64,000 nucleotides of DNA. Origin: Pseudomonas asplenii. GTDB taxonomy: Bacteria; Pseudomonadota; Gammaproteobacteria; Pseudomonadales; Pseudomonadaceae. The notes below the pieces were generated by a model that was given only the letters and a program-made list of their open reading frames with translations, was not told the origin of the DNA and did not search any database. The stretch is taken from positions 1,240,001-1,304,000 of the forward strand of contig NZ_LT629777.1 of NCBI RefSeq assembly GCF_900105475.1. The letters run 5' to 3'. The stretch's first letter is position 1, and each line of letters begins with the position of its first letter. The translations under genes were made by a program, and so were the position numbers. Shown here in pieces: positions 9,741 through 19,300 of this stretch.

Positions 9741-11963
9741 ATGAAAGCGTTCGGCAAAATCCTGGGTCTGGTGCTTCTCGGGCTGTTGCTGATCATCGTG
9801 GCACTGGGCTTCGCCCTCACCCACTGGTTCGATCCCAACGACTACAAGGACGAGATTCGCCAGATGGCCCGCGACAAGGCCCACATCGAGCTGACCCTCA
9901 AGGGTGACATTGGCTGGAGCCTGTTTCCCTGGCTGGGTCTTGAGCTGCACGATGCCAGCGTGGCGACCCTGAGCAATCCGACCAAACCATTCGCCGACCT
10001 GCAGATGCTCGGTCTGTCGGTTCGCGTGCTGCCCCTGCTGCGTCGCCAGGTACAGATGAGCGACGTGCGCGTCGAAGGCCTGAACCTGATGCTCAACCGC
10101 GACAAGGACGGCCATGGCAACTGGGAAGATATCGGCCGGCCGCTGCCAGGCACGACAGCCGCCGGCACCCCGGAACAGGCCGCCGGCACACCACCGGACA
10201 GCCGCCCTGCCGAGGCGGAAAAACCTTCGCAGCCTCTGCGCCTGGATATCGACAGCCTGACGGTGAACAACGCCCGGGTCGAATTCAACGATGAAAAGAG
10301 TGGGCGCCAGATCACCTCGGAAAGCATCCAGTTGAGCACCGGCCCGGTACACGAAGGCAAGGAAATCGCGGTCAAGCTGACTGCCTTTTTCGGCACCAAC
10401 CAGCCGGTACTGCGCGCCAGAACCGAACTGGGCGGCAACCTGCGCTTTGATCGCGCCCTCAAACGCTACCAGTTCGAAGACATGCGCCTGACCGGCGAAG
10501 CGTCTGGCGATCCGTTGCAGGGCAAGAGCCTGACCTTCTCGGTGCAGGGCCAGTTGCTGATAGACATGGCGGCCAACATCGCCGAATGGACCAGCCTCAA
10601 GCTCTCGGCCAACCAGTTGCGGGCCATCGGCGAACTCAAGGCCCGTGACCTCGACAAGACCGCGCAACTCTCCGGCGGCCTGTCGATTGCCCAGTTCGAC
10701 CTGATGAAGTTCCTCGACAGCATCGGTCAGCCACTGCCACCCGTGTCCGACGGCAGCCTGACCAAGGTCGAGTTGGTGACCCGCTTGAGCGGTACGCCGA
10801 CCAGCCTGGCACTGAACAACATCAACCTGAAACTCGACGACAGCAGCTTCAGCGGGCGCATTGCCGTCGAAGACTTCGCCAAACAGGCCCTGCGCGTGCA
10901 GCTCAAGGGCGACAAGTTCGACGCCGATCGCTACCTGCCGCCCAAGTCGGCCGAGGCCGAAAGCGCCTCGAAAGTGCGCCAGGCCGAAGTCCTGAGCAGC
11001 GAAGCGGATGCCGTCGCCGGCACCACGCCGCTGCCTGAGGCCCCCACCCGAGGTGCCTGGAGCAACGACCGGTTGCTGCCGATCGAGCGCCTGCGCAGTC
11101 TCGACGTGGACGCCGAACTGGACTTCGATCAGTTGATCCTGAAGAAACTGCCCATCGACAACGCCGCGCTCAAGGCCAATGGTCAAGGCGGCCTGCTGAC
11201 CCTCGCCAGCCTGCGCGGCAACCTCTACAACGGCAGTTTCGACAGCAAGGGCAGCCTCGACGTGCGCAACGAACAGCCACGCCTGAACCTGCAGACACGG
11301 TTGAACAGGGTGCCGGTCGAACGCGTGCTGCAAGCCCAGGGACAGAAATCTCCGGTCACGGGCGCGATCACCCTCGACAGCAACCTGAGCGGCATCGGCA
11401 ACAGCGAAAAGACCCTGATCGACAGCCTCAACGGCACCGCCAGCTTTGTCCTCAGCAACGGTGTACTACTCAATGCCAACCTGGAGCAGCAGCTCTGCAC
11501 CGGCATCGCCCTGCTCAACCGCAAGACCCTGAGCAGCGAGCCACGTGGCAAGGACACTCCCTTCCAGGAACTCAAGGGCAGCCTGAGCATTCGCAACGGC
11601 GTTGCCAGCAACCCCGACCTGAAAGTGCGTATCCCGGGCCTGGCTGTCAACGGCAACGGCGACATCGACCTGCGTGTGCTGGGCATGGACTATCGCGTCG
11701 GTATCACCGTCGAAGGCGACAAGAGTGACATGCCGGACCCGGCCTGCCAGGTGGGTGAGCACTTTGCCGACATCGAATGGCCGCTGCGCTGCCGTGGCCC
11801 GCTGGAGCTGGGCGCCAAGGCCTGCCGTATCGACAAGGACGGTCTCGGCCAGGTTGCCGCGCGGGCGGCCGGCAACAAGCTGAGCGAGAAGATCGACGAG
11901 AAGCTGGGCGACAAGGTCAGCCCGGAACTGAAAAATGCGCTCAAGGGGCTGTTCAAACGATGA
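9741..11963 (+). CDS. asmA: AsmA family protein
   Basis: A 740-aa protein anchored by one N-terminal membrane helix (about residues 7-27, [19 protein letters not shown]). The rest is a long periplasmic beta-rich region typical of AsmA: an N-terminal domain with [14 protein letters not shown] and a conserved C-terminal AsmA_2-like region ([19 protein letters not shown]). AsmA-like proteins are now viewed as bridges moving phospholipids between inner and outer membranes. A Pro/Ala-rich low-complexity stretch lies at about 135-165. The AAGGA site 8 nt before ATG 9741 supports the start. The stop overlaps the mutY start (ATGA). Confidence 0.92.
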   Translation: MKAFGKILGLVLLGLLLIIVALGFALTHWFDPNDYKDEIRQMARDKAHIELTLKGDIGWSLFPWLGLELHDASVATLSNPTKPFADLQMLGLSVRVLPLLRRQVQMSDVRVEGLNLMLNRDKDGHGNWEDIGRPLPGTTAAGTPEQAAGTPPDSRPAEAEKPSQPLRLDIDSLTVNNARVEFNDEKSGRQITSESIQLSTGPVHEGKEIAVKLTAFFGTNQPVLRARTELGGNLRFDRALKRYQFEDMRLTGEASGDPLQGKSLTFSVQGQLLIDMAANIAEWTSLKLSANQLRAIGELKARDLDKTAQLSGGLSIAQFDLMKFLDSIGQPLPPVSDGSLTKVELVTRLSGTPTSLALNNINLKLDDSSFSGRIAVEDFAKQALRVQLKGDKFDADRYLPPKSAEAESASKVRQAEVLSSEADAVAGTTPLPEAPTRGAWSNDRLLPIERLRSLDVDAELDFDQLILKKLPIDNAALKANGQGGLLTLASLRGNLYNGSFDSKGSLDVRNEQPRLNLQTRLNRVPVERVLQAQGQKSPVTGAITLDSNLSGIGNSEKTLIDSLNGTASFVLSNGVLLNANLEQQLCTGIALLNRKTLSSEPRGKDTPFQELKGSLSIRNGVASNPDLKVRIPGLAVNGNGDIDLRVLGMDYRVGITVEGDKSDMPDPACQVGEHFADIEWPLRCRGPLELGAKACRIDKDGLGQVAARAAGNKLSEKIDEKLGDKVSPELKNALKGLFKR

Positions 11964-13027
11964 GACCCGAGCAATTTTCAACGGCCGTGCTGGACTGGTA
12001 CGACCGCCACGGGCGTCACGATCTGCCCTGGCAACAGGACATCAACCCGTATCGGGTATGGGTGTCGGAAATCATGCTGCAGCAGACCCAGGTCAGCACC
12101 GTGCTGAACTACTTCGACCGGTTCATGGCCTCGCTGCCAACCGTCGAAGCCCTGGCCGCCGCGCCCGAAGACGAAGTGCTGCACCTGTGGACGGGCCTGG
12201 GTTACTACACCCGGGCGCGTAACCTGCAGAAGACCGCGAAGATCGTCGTCGCCGAGCATGGCGGCGAATTCCCGCGGGATGTCGAGAAACTTACCGAGTT
12301 GCCAGGTATCGGCCGCTCGACCGCTGGTGCCATCGCCAGTATCAGCATGGGCCTGCGCGCGCCGATCCTCGATGGCAACGTCAAGCGCGTGCTGGCCCGC
12401 TATACCGCCCAGGAAGGCTATCCGGGCGAGCCGAAGGTGGCGAAGCAGCTGTGGGCCAACGCAGAGCTGTTCACGCCCAAGACGCGAGTCAATCACTACA
12501 CCCAGGCGATGATGGACCTCGGTGCGACCCTCTGCACCCGCAGCAAGCCCAGTTGCCTGCTGTGCCCGCTGGAGCGCGGCTGCGAAGCGCACAAGTACAG
12601 TCTCGAAACACGCTACCCGATCCCCAAGCCGCGCAAGAGCGTGCCACAGAAGCGCACGTTGATGCCCCTGCTGGCCAACCGCGAAGGCGCCATCCTGCTT
12701 TATCGCAGGCCCTCCAGCGGCCTCTGGGGCGGTTTGTGGAGCCTGCCGGAACTCGATGACCTGGACGACCTGCAACACCTGGCCATGCAGCACTCGCTGG
12801 AATTGGTCCGGCAGCAGGAACTGCCGGGCCTGACCCACACCTTCAGCCACTTCCAGCTGGCGATCGAACCCTGGCTGGTCCGCGTCGAAGAGTCCGCCCA
12901 CCACGTGGCCGAGGCCGATTGGCTCTGGTATAACCTCGCCACCCCGCCGCGCCTGGGCCTTGCTGCCCCGGTGAAAAAGCTGCTCAAACGCGCAGCCGAC
13001 GTTTTGAATGCAGGAGAGTCGTCATGA
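11960..13027 (+). CDS. mutY: Adenine DNA glycosylase MutY
   Basis: A 355-aa base-excision repair enzyme that removes adenine mispaired with 8-oxoguanine. The catalytic Glu is in [10 protein letters not shown]. The helix-hairpin-helix and catalytic Asp are in [14 protein letters not shown] and PILDGNVKR. The 4Fe-4S ligands follow C-x6-C-x2-C-x5-C in [23 protein letters not shown]-like C-terminal domain recognises 8-oxoG. The start at 11960 overlaps the asmA stop by 4 nt, and the stop overlaps yggX, so asmA-mutY-yggX is one translation-coupled unit. Confidence 0.97.
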   Translation: MRPEQFSTAVLDWYDRHGRHDLPWQQDINPYRVWVSEIMLQQTQVSTVLNYFDRFMASLPTVEALAAAPEDEVLHLWTGLGYYTRARNLQKTAKIVVAEHGGEFPRDVEKLTELPGIGRSTAGAIASISMGLRAPILDGNVKRVLARYTAQEGYPGEPKVAKQLWANAELFTPKTRVNHYTQAMMDLGATLCTRSKPSCLLCPLERGCEAHKYSLETRYPIPKPRKSVPQKRTLMPLLANREGAILLYRRPSSGLWGGLWSLPELDDLDDLQHLAMQHSLELVRQQELPGLTHTFSHFQLAIEPWLVRVEESAHHVAEADWLWYNLATPPRLGLAAPVKKLLKRAADVLNAGESS

Positions 13028-13296
13028 CCCGCACCGTAATGTGCCGCAAGTACCACCAAGAACTGCCAGGCCTGGATCGTCCACCGTATCCGGGCGCAAA
13101 GGGCCAGGACATCTTCGAGCACGTCTCCCAGCAAGCCTGGGGCGACTGGCTGAAGCACCAGACCCTGCTGATCAATGAAAAGCGCCTGAACATGATGAAT
13201 GGCGAAGATCGCAAATACATCCAGGGCGAGATGGACAAGTTCTTTTCCGGTGAGGAATACGCCAAGGCCGAAGGCTACGTTCCACCGACCGAATGA
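13024..13296 (+). CDS. yggX: Fe(2+)-trafficking / oxidative damage protection protein YggX
   Basis: A 90-aa cytosolic protein beginning [18 protein letters not shown], with the conserved early Cys and the motif [11 protein letters not shown]. It ends with the helical EMDKFFSGE segment. YggX protects Fe-S proteins against oxidants and is often paired with mutY, as here, where the ATG lies inside the mutY stop overlap (ATGA). The linkage joins DNA repair of oxidised bases with protection of the 4Fe-4S enzyme. Length matches the family. Confidence 0.95.
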   Translation: MTRTVMCRKYHQELPGLDRPPYPGAKGQDIFEHVSQQAWGDWLKHQTLLINEKRLNMMNGEDRKYIQGEMDKFFSGEEYAKAEGYVPPTE

Positions 13297-13360
13297 TCCC
13301 GTGTTTTCGAGGCTTGAGTCGTAAGCGACGGTAATAATTAAAATTTTTTTGAAATCTTGC

Positions 13361-13389
13361 TTGACGCATCCTCGAAAAACGCTTTTAAT
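13361..13389 (+). promoter_or_regulatory. Sigma-70 promoter of tRNA-Phe
   Basis: TTGACG at 13361-13366 and TTTAAT at 13384-13389 with 17-bp spacing, followed 11 nt later by the tRNA. An AT-rich stretch of the UP-element kind (about 13331-13355) lies upstream, as expected for a strong stable-RNA promoter. Confidence 0.75.
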
Positions 13390-13399
13390 GCGCCCCGTT

Positions 13400-13475
13400 G
13401 CCCAGATAGCTCAGTCGGTAGAGCAGGGGATTGAAAATCCCCGTGTCGGCGGTTCGATTCCGTCTCTGGGCACCA
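13400..13475 (+). tRNA. tRNA-Phe (GAA)
   Basis: A 76-nt cloverleaf with encoded CCA. The acceptor stem pairs GCCCAGA with TCTGGGC, the D-loop begins AGCTCAGTCGGTAGAGC, the anticodon loop is TTGAAAA with anticodon GAA, and the T-arm carries GGTTCGATTCC. All stems pair. A terminator follows. The region just downstream contains a broken gene and a YhcG nuclease gene, so this tRNA may have served as an integration site in the past. Confidence 0.98.
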
Positions 13476-13513
13476 CTAATTGATTCAGGTGGTGTCAAAA
13501 TCATCTGAAAATA

Positions 13514-13540
13514 AAAAACCCGCCTAGTGTGGGTTTTTTA
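13514..13540 (+). terminator. Rho-independent terminator of tRNA-Phe
   Basis: AAAAAACCC and GGGTTTTTT arms pair around a 9-nt loop, with the T-run forming the tail. It is about 40 nt after the tRNA. Confidence 0.85.
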
Positions 13541-13551
13541 TTGCCTGGAGT

Positions 13552-13947
13552 TTGCTAGTGGCCTCGACGTGATCGCCCACAGCTTGGGCGGCTGCGCAGT
13601 AGGGCTGGGAGAGTTCGGGAGACCTGATCCGTCACTTGGTGACGTTCGGCGCACAATTCGCCTACTGGCACGACTACGCTCCGGCTGCGCGCTAGAAGAT
13701 GTTCCCCAAGTGGCACTTGCTGATAACACTCCCGACCCGCCTGTACAGCTACTTCACCGGCAGCAAGCGCAACCATCTGCGCATCAAACCTGAAGACAGC
13801 GGCGAAACCGAAGTAGGGTATTTCGCATTTTTCCATAGCCGATACCAGGAAAAGCGTTGGCCGATTGCGCTGGAATGGCTCAGAAAAGCGAAGCTGGCAG
13901 ACGAGGTGCCCGGACAGCTCATCAACCCCAAGGCGGCCTTCAGATAA
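13552..13947 (+). pseudogene. Alpha/beta hydrolase remnant (frameshifted, internal stop, catalytic His lost)
   Basis: Three reading-frame pieces together resemble the second half of an alpha/beta hydrolase. GLDVIAHSLGGCAVGLG (nucleophile elbow G-x-S-x-G type) is followed by a frame change. Then VTFGAQFAYWHDYAPAAR reads to a TAG at about 13693-13695. The same frame continues with MFPKWHLLITLPTRLYSYF and GETEVGYFAFFHSRYQ to TAA 13947. In related enzymes the last motif should carry the catalytic His (GHxxFF); here it is Tyr. The N-terminal half is missing, with the tRNA terminator immediately before. The gene is dead by truncation, frameshift and stop. The 82-aa open piece from 13699 should not be called a protein. 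Confidence 0.75.
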
Positions 13948-14056
13948 AGTAGAAATATCCTACAGAGCAGGGAGAATCCGGTTTTTCCACCGCAAAACCT
14001 GATGATCTGATTACTGCCATCCTCTTGCGTGCAAGCCATTCACACAAGAGGCCCTC

Positions 14057-15115
14057 ATGAACCCCGCCATCACCCCCAACGAACCGGACACTCGACTTGC
14101 CCCGCTACTCGACAACCTGGGCGACCTGATTCGCCAAGCCCGACAACGGGCCTTGCGTGCAGTGGATACGATTCAGGTACAGACCTGCTGGCAGATCGGC
14201 CGGCATATCGTCGAGTTCGAGCAGGCAGGCGCAACTCGCGCCGCTTACGGAAAACGCTTGCTGCCAGCCCTTGCCAAAACCCTGAGCCGAGAATTCGGCA
14301 AAGGATTCGACGAACGCAACCTGCGCCACATGCGTGGGTTTTATCAAAGCTTTCCAATTTGGAACGCAGTGCGTACCGAATTGAGCTGGACCCACTACCG
14401 CCATCTCCTGCGAGTAGAAGACGAAGCTGCACGCCATTGGTACATGCATGAGGCGGCCACCCAGAACTGGACCACCCGCTCGCTGGAGCGACAGATCGGC
14501 ACCCTGTACTACGAGCGCCTGCTAACCAGTCGCGACCGCGAGGCCGTGCAGCATGAAGCCGCTGCCCACATCGACACAGCTAATACAAAACCGAGGGAAT
14601 TCATTCGCGACCCGGTGCTGCTGGAGTTCCTTGGCTTGCCAAACAGCGGCATCCTGCTGGAAAGCGATCTGGAGCAGGCCTTGATCGACCAACTGCAGGA
14701 TTTTTTCCTGGAACTGGGTAAGGGCTTTGCCTTCGTGGCCCGCCAGCAACGCTTGAGCACCGACAGCAAGGACTTCTATGTCGACCTGGTGTTCTACAAC
14801 TACCTGCTCAAGTGTTTCGTGATCTTCGATCTCAAGCGTGGCGAACTGAGCCATCAGGACATCGGCCAAATGGACATGTATGTACGCATGTATGACGACC
14901 TCAAGCGCGGTCCGGATGACGGCCCCACGGTCGGCATCATCCTGTGCTCGAAAAAAGACGAGTCACTGGTGCGCTATTCGGTGCTCCATGGCCATGAGCA
15001 ACTATTCGCCAGCAAGTACAAGCTGGTACTGCCAACAGAAGAAGAGCTGCGCGCGGAACTGGATCGCGAACGAGCGATAGCCACGCAAAAGCTGCTGCGC
15101 CAGAAACACCAGTGA
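14057..15115 (+). CDS. YhcG-type PD-(D/E)XK nuclease (DUF1016)
   Basis: A 352-aa protein with an N-terminal DUF1016_N helical domain (about residues 20-165, with WQIGRHIVEFEQ, FDERNLRHMRGFY and LSWTHYRHLLRVE). The C-terminal DUF1016 nuclease domain (about 190-345) has the PD-(D/E)XK-like core DFYVDLVFYN followed by FVIFDLKRGEL. AGAGG lies before ATG 14057. Such genes are frequent in integrative elements and restriction or defence loci. Here it stands alone beside tRNA-Phe and a pseudogene, which suggests a remnant of a former island. Its biological role is not settled. Confidence 0.9.
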   Translation: MNPAITPNEPDTRLAPLLDNLGDLIRQARQRALRAVDTIQVQTCWQIGRHIVEFEQAGATRAAYGKRLLPALAKTLSREFGKGFDERNLRHMRGFYQSFPIWNAVRTELSWTHYRHLLRVEDEAARHWYMHEAATQNWTTRSLERQIGTLYYERLLTSRDREAVQHEAAAHIDTANTKPREFIRDPVLLEFLGLPNSGILLESDLEQALIDQLQDFFLELGKGFAFVARQQRLSTDSKDFYVDLVFYNYLLKCFVIFDLKRGELSHQDIGQMDMYVRMYDDLKRGPDDGPTVGIILCSKKDESLVRYSVLHGHEQLFASKYKLVLPTEEELRAELDRERAIATQKLLRQKHQ

Positions 15116-15202
15116 CCTCGGCGCCTCGACAAAATGCCCTTTGGCATTCCCTCGGTTCACAGGGATAATTCCCCCCTGTCCCCTTTCAAAGCACCGCAGC
15201 CC

Positions 15203-15610
15203 ATGGCATCCCAGAACAAGCAACACAAACGCGCACAACGGGCGAAAGCCAAGGCCAAGCAGAACCGCGTCCGTCGTACCAGCGAGCCATCTGAGGCGCT
15301 GCCGGTGGACGACGACCGGATCGATCTCGAGTCGGTCGACCTGACCGACCTGTTCATCAGAATGCGTGATGCCGAAACCACCAGCCAGCAGGCGATGTGC
15401 AGCGTCTTCCTGGAAGACCCGCTACTGGAAATCGTGCTTGAACAAGAGGGTGAGGAGAACGCAACGGACTTCATCCTGTCCGCGCTGATCGAGTACCGCC
15501 AGTGGGCTACCGAAGCCACCGAGGAGGCCGCGCTGGCCTGGATCGAGAGCCCGACCTTCCAGGCCGACTATGTCGCGGCCTCAAATGCGCTGCAGAAAAC
15601 TGCAAGCTAG
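15203..15610 (+). CDS. Small acidic hypothetical protein with basic N-terminus
   Basis: A 135-aa protein, taken from ATG 15203 (MASQNKQHKRAQRAKAKAK); an earlier in-frame ATG at 15134 would add 23 residues of low plausibility. The first 30 residues are strongly basic, like a nucleic-acid-binding tail, and the remainder is acidic and helical (VDLTDLFIRMRDAE, LLEIVLEQEGEENATDF). No signal peptide or membrane helix is seen. I do not recognise a family. No clear ribosome-binding site precedes either start, so the exact beginning is uncertain. Confidence 0.65.
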   Translation: MASQNKQHKRAQRAKAKAKQNRVRRTSEPSEALPVDDDRIDLESVDLTDLFIRMRDAETTSQQAMCSVFLEDPLLEIVLEQEGEENATDFILSALIEYRQWATEATEEAALAWIESPTFQADYVAASNALQKTAS

Positions 15611-15690
15611 GGAAAAGGCGCCCTGCGGGGCGCTGAACGTATCACCGGCAACCCGGCTCCGGCCAGCCGTCATAGTCGGACACAGACCTC

Positions 15691-15739
15691 GTGGGAGCCG
15701 GCTTGCTGGCGATAGGGCCCTTGATCACACCAAGGGCCC
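15691..15739. repeat. REP-like element with adjoining hairpin
   Basis: GTGGGAGCCGGCTTGCTGGCGAT (15691-15713) matches the Pseudomonas REP pattern. It is followed by a perfect 9-bp hairpin, GGGCCCTTG...CAAGGGCCC (15715-15739). It lies just after the stop of the minus-strand permease gene and may stabilise the mRNA end or act as a terminator without a T-tract. A related single copy is at 22339-22362. Confidence 0.6.
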
Positions 15740-15752
15740 CAGGACCGGACGC

Positions 15753-17144
15753 TTAGTTCAGCACCACACGCCCAGCCTTCTCCAGCCGACGCCGGCGCGA
15801 CACCAGCAGACCCGCTGCCACCACCAGCACGCTCAACAGCCCGGTAGCCAGAATCTCCACGCGATGGGCATCCTGGAACAGCATCACCGTCAACACCGCA
15901 ACGATGAACACGATCACTGCCCAGGTGAGGCCCGGGAAGAGCCACATCTTGAAGTCGATCGTCTCGCCCTTCGCGATACGCTGACGACGCATACGCAGTT
16001 GCGACGCCGCAATCACCAGGTACACCAGCAACGCGATAGCACCCGAACTGGCGAGCAGGAACTCGAACACCGCTGCCGGGGCCACATAGTTGGCGAACAC
16101 CGTCAGGAATGCCGCGCCCGTCGACAGCATCACCGCCCAGTAAGGCGTGCCGCTGGCATTGGTGCGCTTGGAGACAGCCGGTGCATCGCCACGCTTGCCC
16201 AGGGAGAACAGCATCCGCGAAGCGGTATACAGCGCCGAGTTCAGGCAACTGGTTACCGCCACGAGCACCACCAGGTCGACGATCAGCTTGGCGTTCGGAA
16301 TACCCATGCGGTCCAGAACGGTCTGGTAGGAACCCACAGCGGCCAGGCTCGGGTCATTCCAGGGCACCAGCGAAACCACAATGAAGATCGACACCAGATA
16401 GAACAGGCCGATCCGCCAGATCACCGAGTTGGTGGCCTTGGAAATCTGCTTGCCCGGATCTTTCGACTCGGCGGCAGCGATGGTCACGATTTCAGTTCCC
16501 ATGAACGAGAACATCGTGGTCAGAATGGCTGCCAACACCGCGCCCAGACCGTTCGGCATGAAGCCGACGGTATCGACCAGGTGCGACACGCCGCTGACCT
16601 GGCTGGTTGGCAGCAGACCGAAGATCGCCAGCAGACCCAGCACGACAAAACCGATGATCGCCACCACCTTGATCAGCGCGAACCAGAACTCGAACTCACC
16701 GTAGTTCTTCACACTGAACAGGTTGGTCACCGTCAGCAGCAATGTAATGACCAGGGTGAAGACCCAGATCGCCACGTTGGGGAACCAGGCATGGAGGATC
16801 GTCGCCGCGGCGTTGGCCTCCAACGGGATCACCAGTACCCAGAACCACCAGTACAACCAGCCGATGGTGAAGCCGGCCCAGTGCCCGATGGCACGGTCGG
16901 CGTAAGTCGAGAAGGAACCGGTATCGGGCGAGGCCACGGCCATTTCGGCCAACATGCGCATCACCAGCACCACCAGCGTACCTGCCGCAGCATAAGCCAG
17001 CAGTACCGCCGGACCCGCCGCGGCAATCGCATGCCCGGAACCGACGAACAGCCCGGCACCGATGACCCCGGCGATCGACAACATCGTCACATGCCGAGGT
17101 TTGAGCCCTTGCTCCAGATTGTTGGAATTATGCGTATCGCCCAT
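15753..17144 (-). CDS. gabP: APC-family amino acid permease, GabP-like
   Basis: A 463-aa inner-membrane transporter with 12 hydrophobic segments. The first helix carries the APC substrate-binding glycine motif SIAGVIGAGLFVGSG. Later motifs GSFSTYADRAIG, GWLYWWFWVLVIPLEANAAA and FMGTEIVTIAAAES are those of the amino-acid transporter group containing GabP, AnsP and PheP. Length is close to E. coli GabP (466 aa). The symbol is tentative because substrate choice in this group is hard to read from sequence. It has its own promoter in a 530-nt divergent gap. Confidence 0.75.
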   Translation of the reverse strand: MGDTHNSNNLEQGLKPRHVTMLSIAGVIGAGLFVGSGHAIAAAGPAVLLAYAAAGTLVVLVMRMLAEMAVASPDTGSFSTYADRAIGHWAGFTIGWLYWWFWVLVIPLEANAAATILHAWFPNVAIWVFTLVITLLLTVTNLFSVKNYGEFEFWFALIKVVAIIGFVVLGLLAIFGLLPTSQVSGVSHLVDTVGFMPNGLGAVLAAILTTMFSFMGTEIVTIAAAESKDPGKQISKATNSVIWRIGLFYLVSIFIVVSLVPWNDPSLAAVGSYQTVLDRMGIPNAKLIVDLVVLVAVTSCLNSALYTASRMLFSLGKRGDAPAVSKRTNASGTPYWAVMLSTGAAFLTVFANYVAPAAVFEFLLASSGAIALLVYLVIAASQLRMRRQRIAKGETIDFKMWLFPGLTWAVIVFIVAVLTVMLFQDAHRVEILATGLLSVLVVAAGLLVSRRRRLEKAGRVVLN

Positions 17145-17677
17145 TGAGAGATTACCTGTGCAATGAAGAGCTATTCACTCCGCCCCGCGTTACCGGCAAC
17201 CCTGTAAAAGGAACTCAACGGGGGCGTGTTTTATTTTTTACGCAAATTTTGCGCCAAAATGTTACAAACCCACGGCTTCCGTGGCCTGGACACCCTTTTG
17301 AGGGCTCATCGCAAGTCATTGAGATAGCTGGCTATTAGCCAAAACGTTACCGAGTCACCCAAATGTCGACTCATCAAGCGCACCAGAAACAGGCGAAAAC
17401 AAACCGATCGCCCCATTTAAGAGCAGAGCAATGCCCGTTGAGCCGGTTTACCCTTCCAACACTCGGCCAAAGCTGGCAACATCGCGCCCTTTTTGACGCG
17501 ACGGTCAGGGTCAAGACGGATCAAACAGGTGTTCGGTTGTTGATGGGGCGACAGACTGCTGTGCCGATGCGACAACCTGCCACGGCACCGACCTACCCCG
17601 CTCGAACCCTATGCTAGCTTGGCGCTCGCCAGGAAGGCAGCCAACAGCAGGAGCGCACTGAACAATGAGGAACGCAC
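17145..17677. other. Divergent intergenic region, permease / ABC transporter operon
   Basis: A 533-nt gap upstream of two divergent transport units. It should hold both promoters. I see no convincing coding sequence, tRNA or strong hairpin. The stretch 17220-17345 is AT-rich (TTTTATTTTTTACGCAAATTTT) and is the likely promoter zone of the permease gene. Confidence 0.4.
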
Positions 17678-18451
17678 ATGGCTGAGGCCACGCCCGCGCT
17701 TGAAATCCGCAACTTGCACAAACGCTATGGTGAGCTGGAGGTCCTCAAGGGCATCTCGCTGACCGCCCGTGACGGTGATGTGATCTCGATCCTCGGTTCC
17801 TCCGGCTCCGGCAAGTCCACGTTCCTGCGCTGCATCAACCTGCTGGAAAATCCGCACCAGGGCCAGATCCTGGTCAACGGCGAAGAACTCAAGCTCAAGG
17901 CCGCGAAGAACGGTGAACTGATCGCCGCCGATGGCCGGCAGATCAACCGCCTGCGCAGCGAAATCGGTTTCGTGTTCCAGAACTTCAACCTCTGGCCGCA
18001 CATGAGCATCCTCGACAACATCATCGAGGCCCCACGCCGGGTGCTCGGCCAGAGCAAGGCCGAAGCCATCGAGGTCGCCGAAGCGCTGCTGGCCAAGGTC
18101 GGCATCGCCGACAAACGCCATGCCTACCCTGCGCAGCTTTCCGGCGGCCAGCAACAGCGCGCAGCCATCGCCCGCACGCTGGCCATGCAACCCAAGGTCA
18201 TCCTGTTCGACGAGCCGACTTCGGCCCTCGATCCCGAGATGGTCCAGGAAGTCCTCAACGTGATTCGCGCCCTGGCCGAAGAAGGCCGTACCATGCTGCT
18301 GGTCACCCATGAAATGGGCTTCGCCCGCCAGGTTTCCAGTGAAGTGGTGTTCCTGCACCAGGGCCTGGTGGAAGAACAAGGCACGCCACAGCAGGTTTTC
18401 GAGAACCCGCTGTCGGCGCGCTGCAAACAATTCATGTCCAGCAACCGCTAA
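17678..18451 (+). CDS. Polar amino acid ABC transporter, ATP-binding protein (HisP/AotP type)
   Basis: A 257-aa cytosolic ATPase. Walker A is GSSGSGKST (residues 40-48), the signature LSGGQQQRAAIA, Walker B VILFDEPTSALDP and the H-loop VTHEMGF. The region FVFQNFNLWPHMSILDNIIEAP is characteristic of polar amino-acid importers for His/Arg/Gln. It leads a four-gene operon: ATPase, binding protein, two permeases. This ATPase-first order differs from E. coli hisJQMP. The substrate is probably a basic amino acid, judged from family resemblance only. Confidence 0.9.
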   Translation: MAEATPALEIRNLHKRYGELEVLKGISLTARDGDVISILGSSGSGKSTFLRCINLLENPHQGQILVNGEELKLKAAKNGELIAADGRQINRLRSEIGFVFQNFNLWPHMSILDNIIEAPRRVLGQSKAEAIEVAEALLAKVGIADKRHAYPAQLSGGQQQRAAIARTLAMQPKVILFDEPTSALDPEMVQEVLNVIRALAEEGRTMLLVTHEMGFARQVSSEVVFLHQGLVEEQGTPQQVFENPLSARCKQFMSSNR

Positions 18452-18464
18452 CGGAGCAACCCGC

Positions 18465-19220
18465 ATGCAGACCTACAAAAAAATCCTCCTGGCCGCTGCC
18501 GTCTCCATGGCCTTCAGCGCCAGCGCCCTGGCCGAGACCCTGAAAATGGGCATCGAGGCCGCCTACCCACCGTTCAACAACAAGGACGCCAGCGGGCAGG
18601 TCGTAGGCTTCGACAAGGACATCGGCGACGCCCTGTGCGCCAAGATGAAAGTCGAGTGCAGCGTCGTCACATCCGACTGGGACGGCATCATCCCGGCCCT
18701 GCAGACCAAGAAATTCGATTTCCTGATTTCCTCCATGTCGATCACCGAGGAGCGCAAGCAGGCCGTCAGCTTCACCGACCCGTACTACTCCAACAAACTG
18801 CAGTTCATCGCCGCCAAGAAAGACACCGACTTCAAGACCGACAAGGCCTCGCTCAAGGGTAAGATCATCGGCGCGCAGCGCTCGACCCTGGCCGGCAGCT
18901 GGCTGGAAGATCACCTGGGCAGCGATATCACCATCAAGCTCTATGACACCCAGGAAAACGCCTACCTCGACCTGCTGGCCGGTCGCCTGGATGCCATCCT
19001 GGCGGACAAGTACGTCAACTACGAGTGGCTGAAAAGCGACGCCGGCAAAGCCTACGAATTCAAGGGCGACCCGGTGGAAGAAAGCGACAAGATCGGCATC
19101 GCCGTGCGCAAGAAGGACGACGCCCTGCGTGAGCGCCTGAACGCCGCGCTGAAGGAAATCATCGCCGACGGTACTTACAAGAAAATCAACGACAAGTACT
19201 TCCCGTTCAGCATCCTCTGA
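18465..19220 (+). CDS. Amino acid ABC transporter, periplasmic binding protein (Lys/Arg/Orn/His type)
   Basis: A 251-aa protein with a signal peptide cleaved after SALA (residue 23). The mature protein begins ETLKMGIEAAYPPFNNKD and has the family 3 signature GFDKDIGDALCAKMK, DWDGIIPALQTKKFD, SMSITEER and DPYYSNKLQF. It contains two Cys about 8 residues apart (LCAKMKVECS), as in LAO/HisJ proteins, which form a disulfide. Start 18465 has ACGGAG upstream. It is the ligand receptor for the adjoining permeases. Confidence 0.92.
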   Translation: MQTYKKILLAAAVSMAFSASALAETLKMGIEAAYPPFNNKDASGQVVGFDKDIGDALCAKMKVECSVVTSDWDGIIPALQTKKFDFLISSMSITEERKQAVSFTDPYYSNKLQFIAAKKDTDFKTDKASLKGKIIGAQRSTLAGSWLEDHLGSDITIKLYDTQENAYLDLLAGRLDAILADKYVNYEWLKSDAGKAYEFKGDPVEESDKIGIAVRKKDDALRERLNAALKEIIADGTYKKINDKYFPFSIL

Positions 19221-19300
19221 CCTGCCCCGATGGCCGGCATCCCGATGGGCCATAGCGCCCGGCGGGTGCCGGGCGTCCCCAAGCAAAGCCTGCCTTGCTC

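Noticed and set aside
13699..13947. Intact 82-aa protein after tRNA-Phe
   Set aside because: It is the in-frame continuation of an alpha/beta hydrolase beyond a TAG stop, so it is better described as part of a pseudogene.
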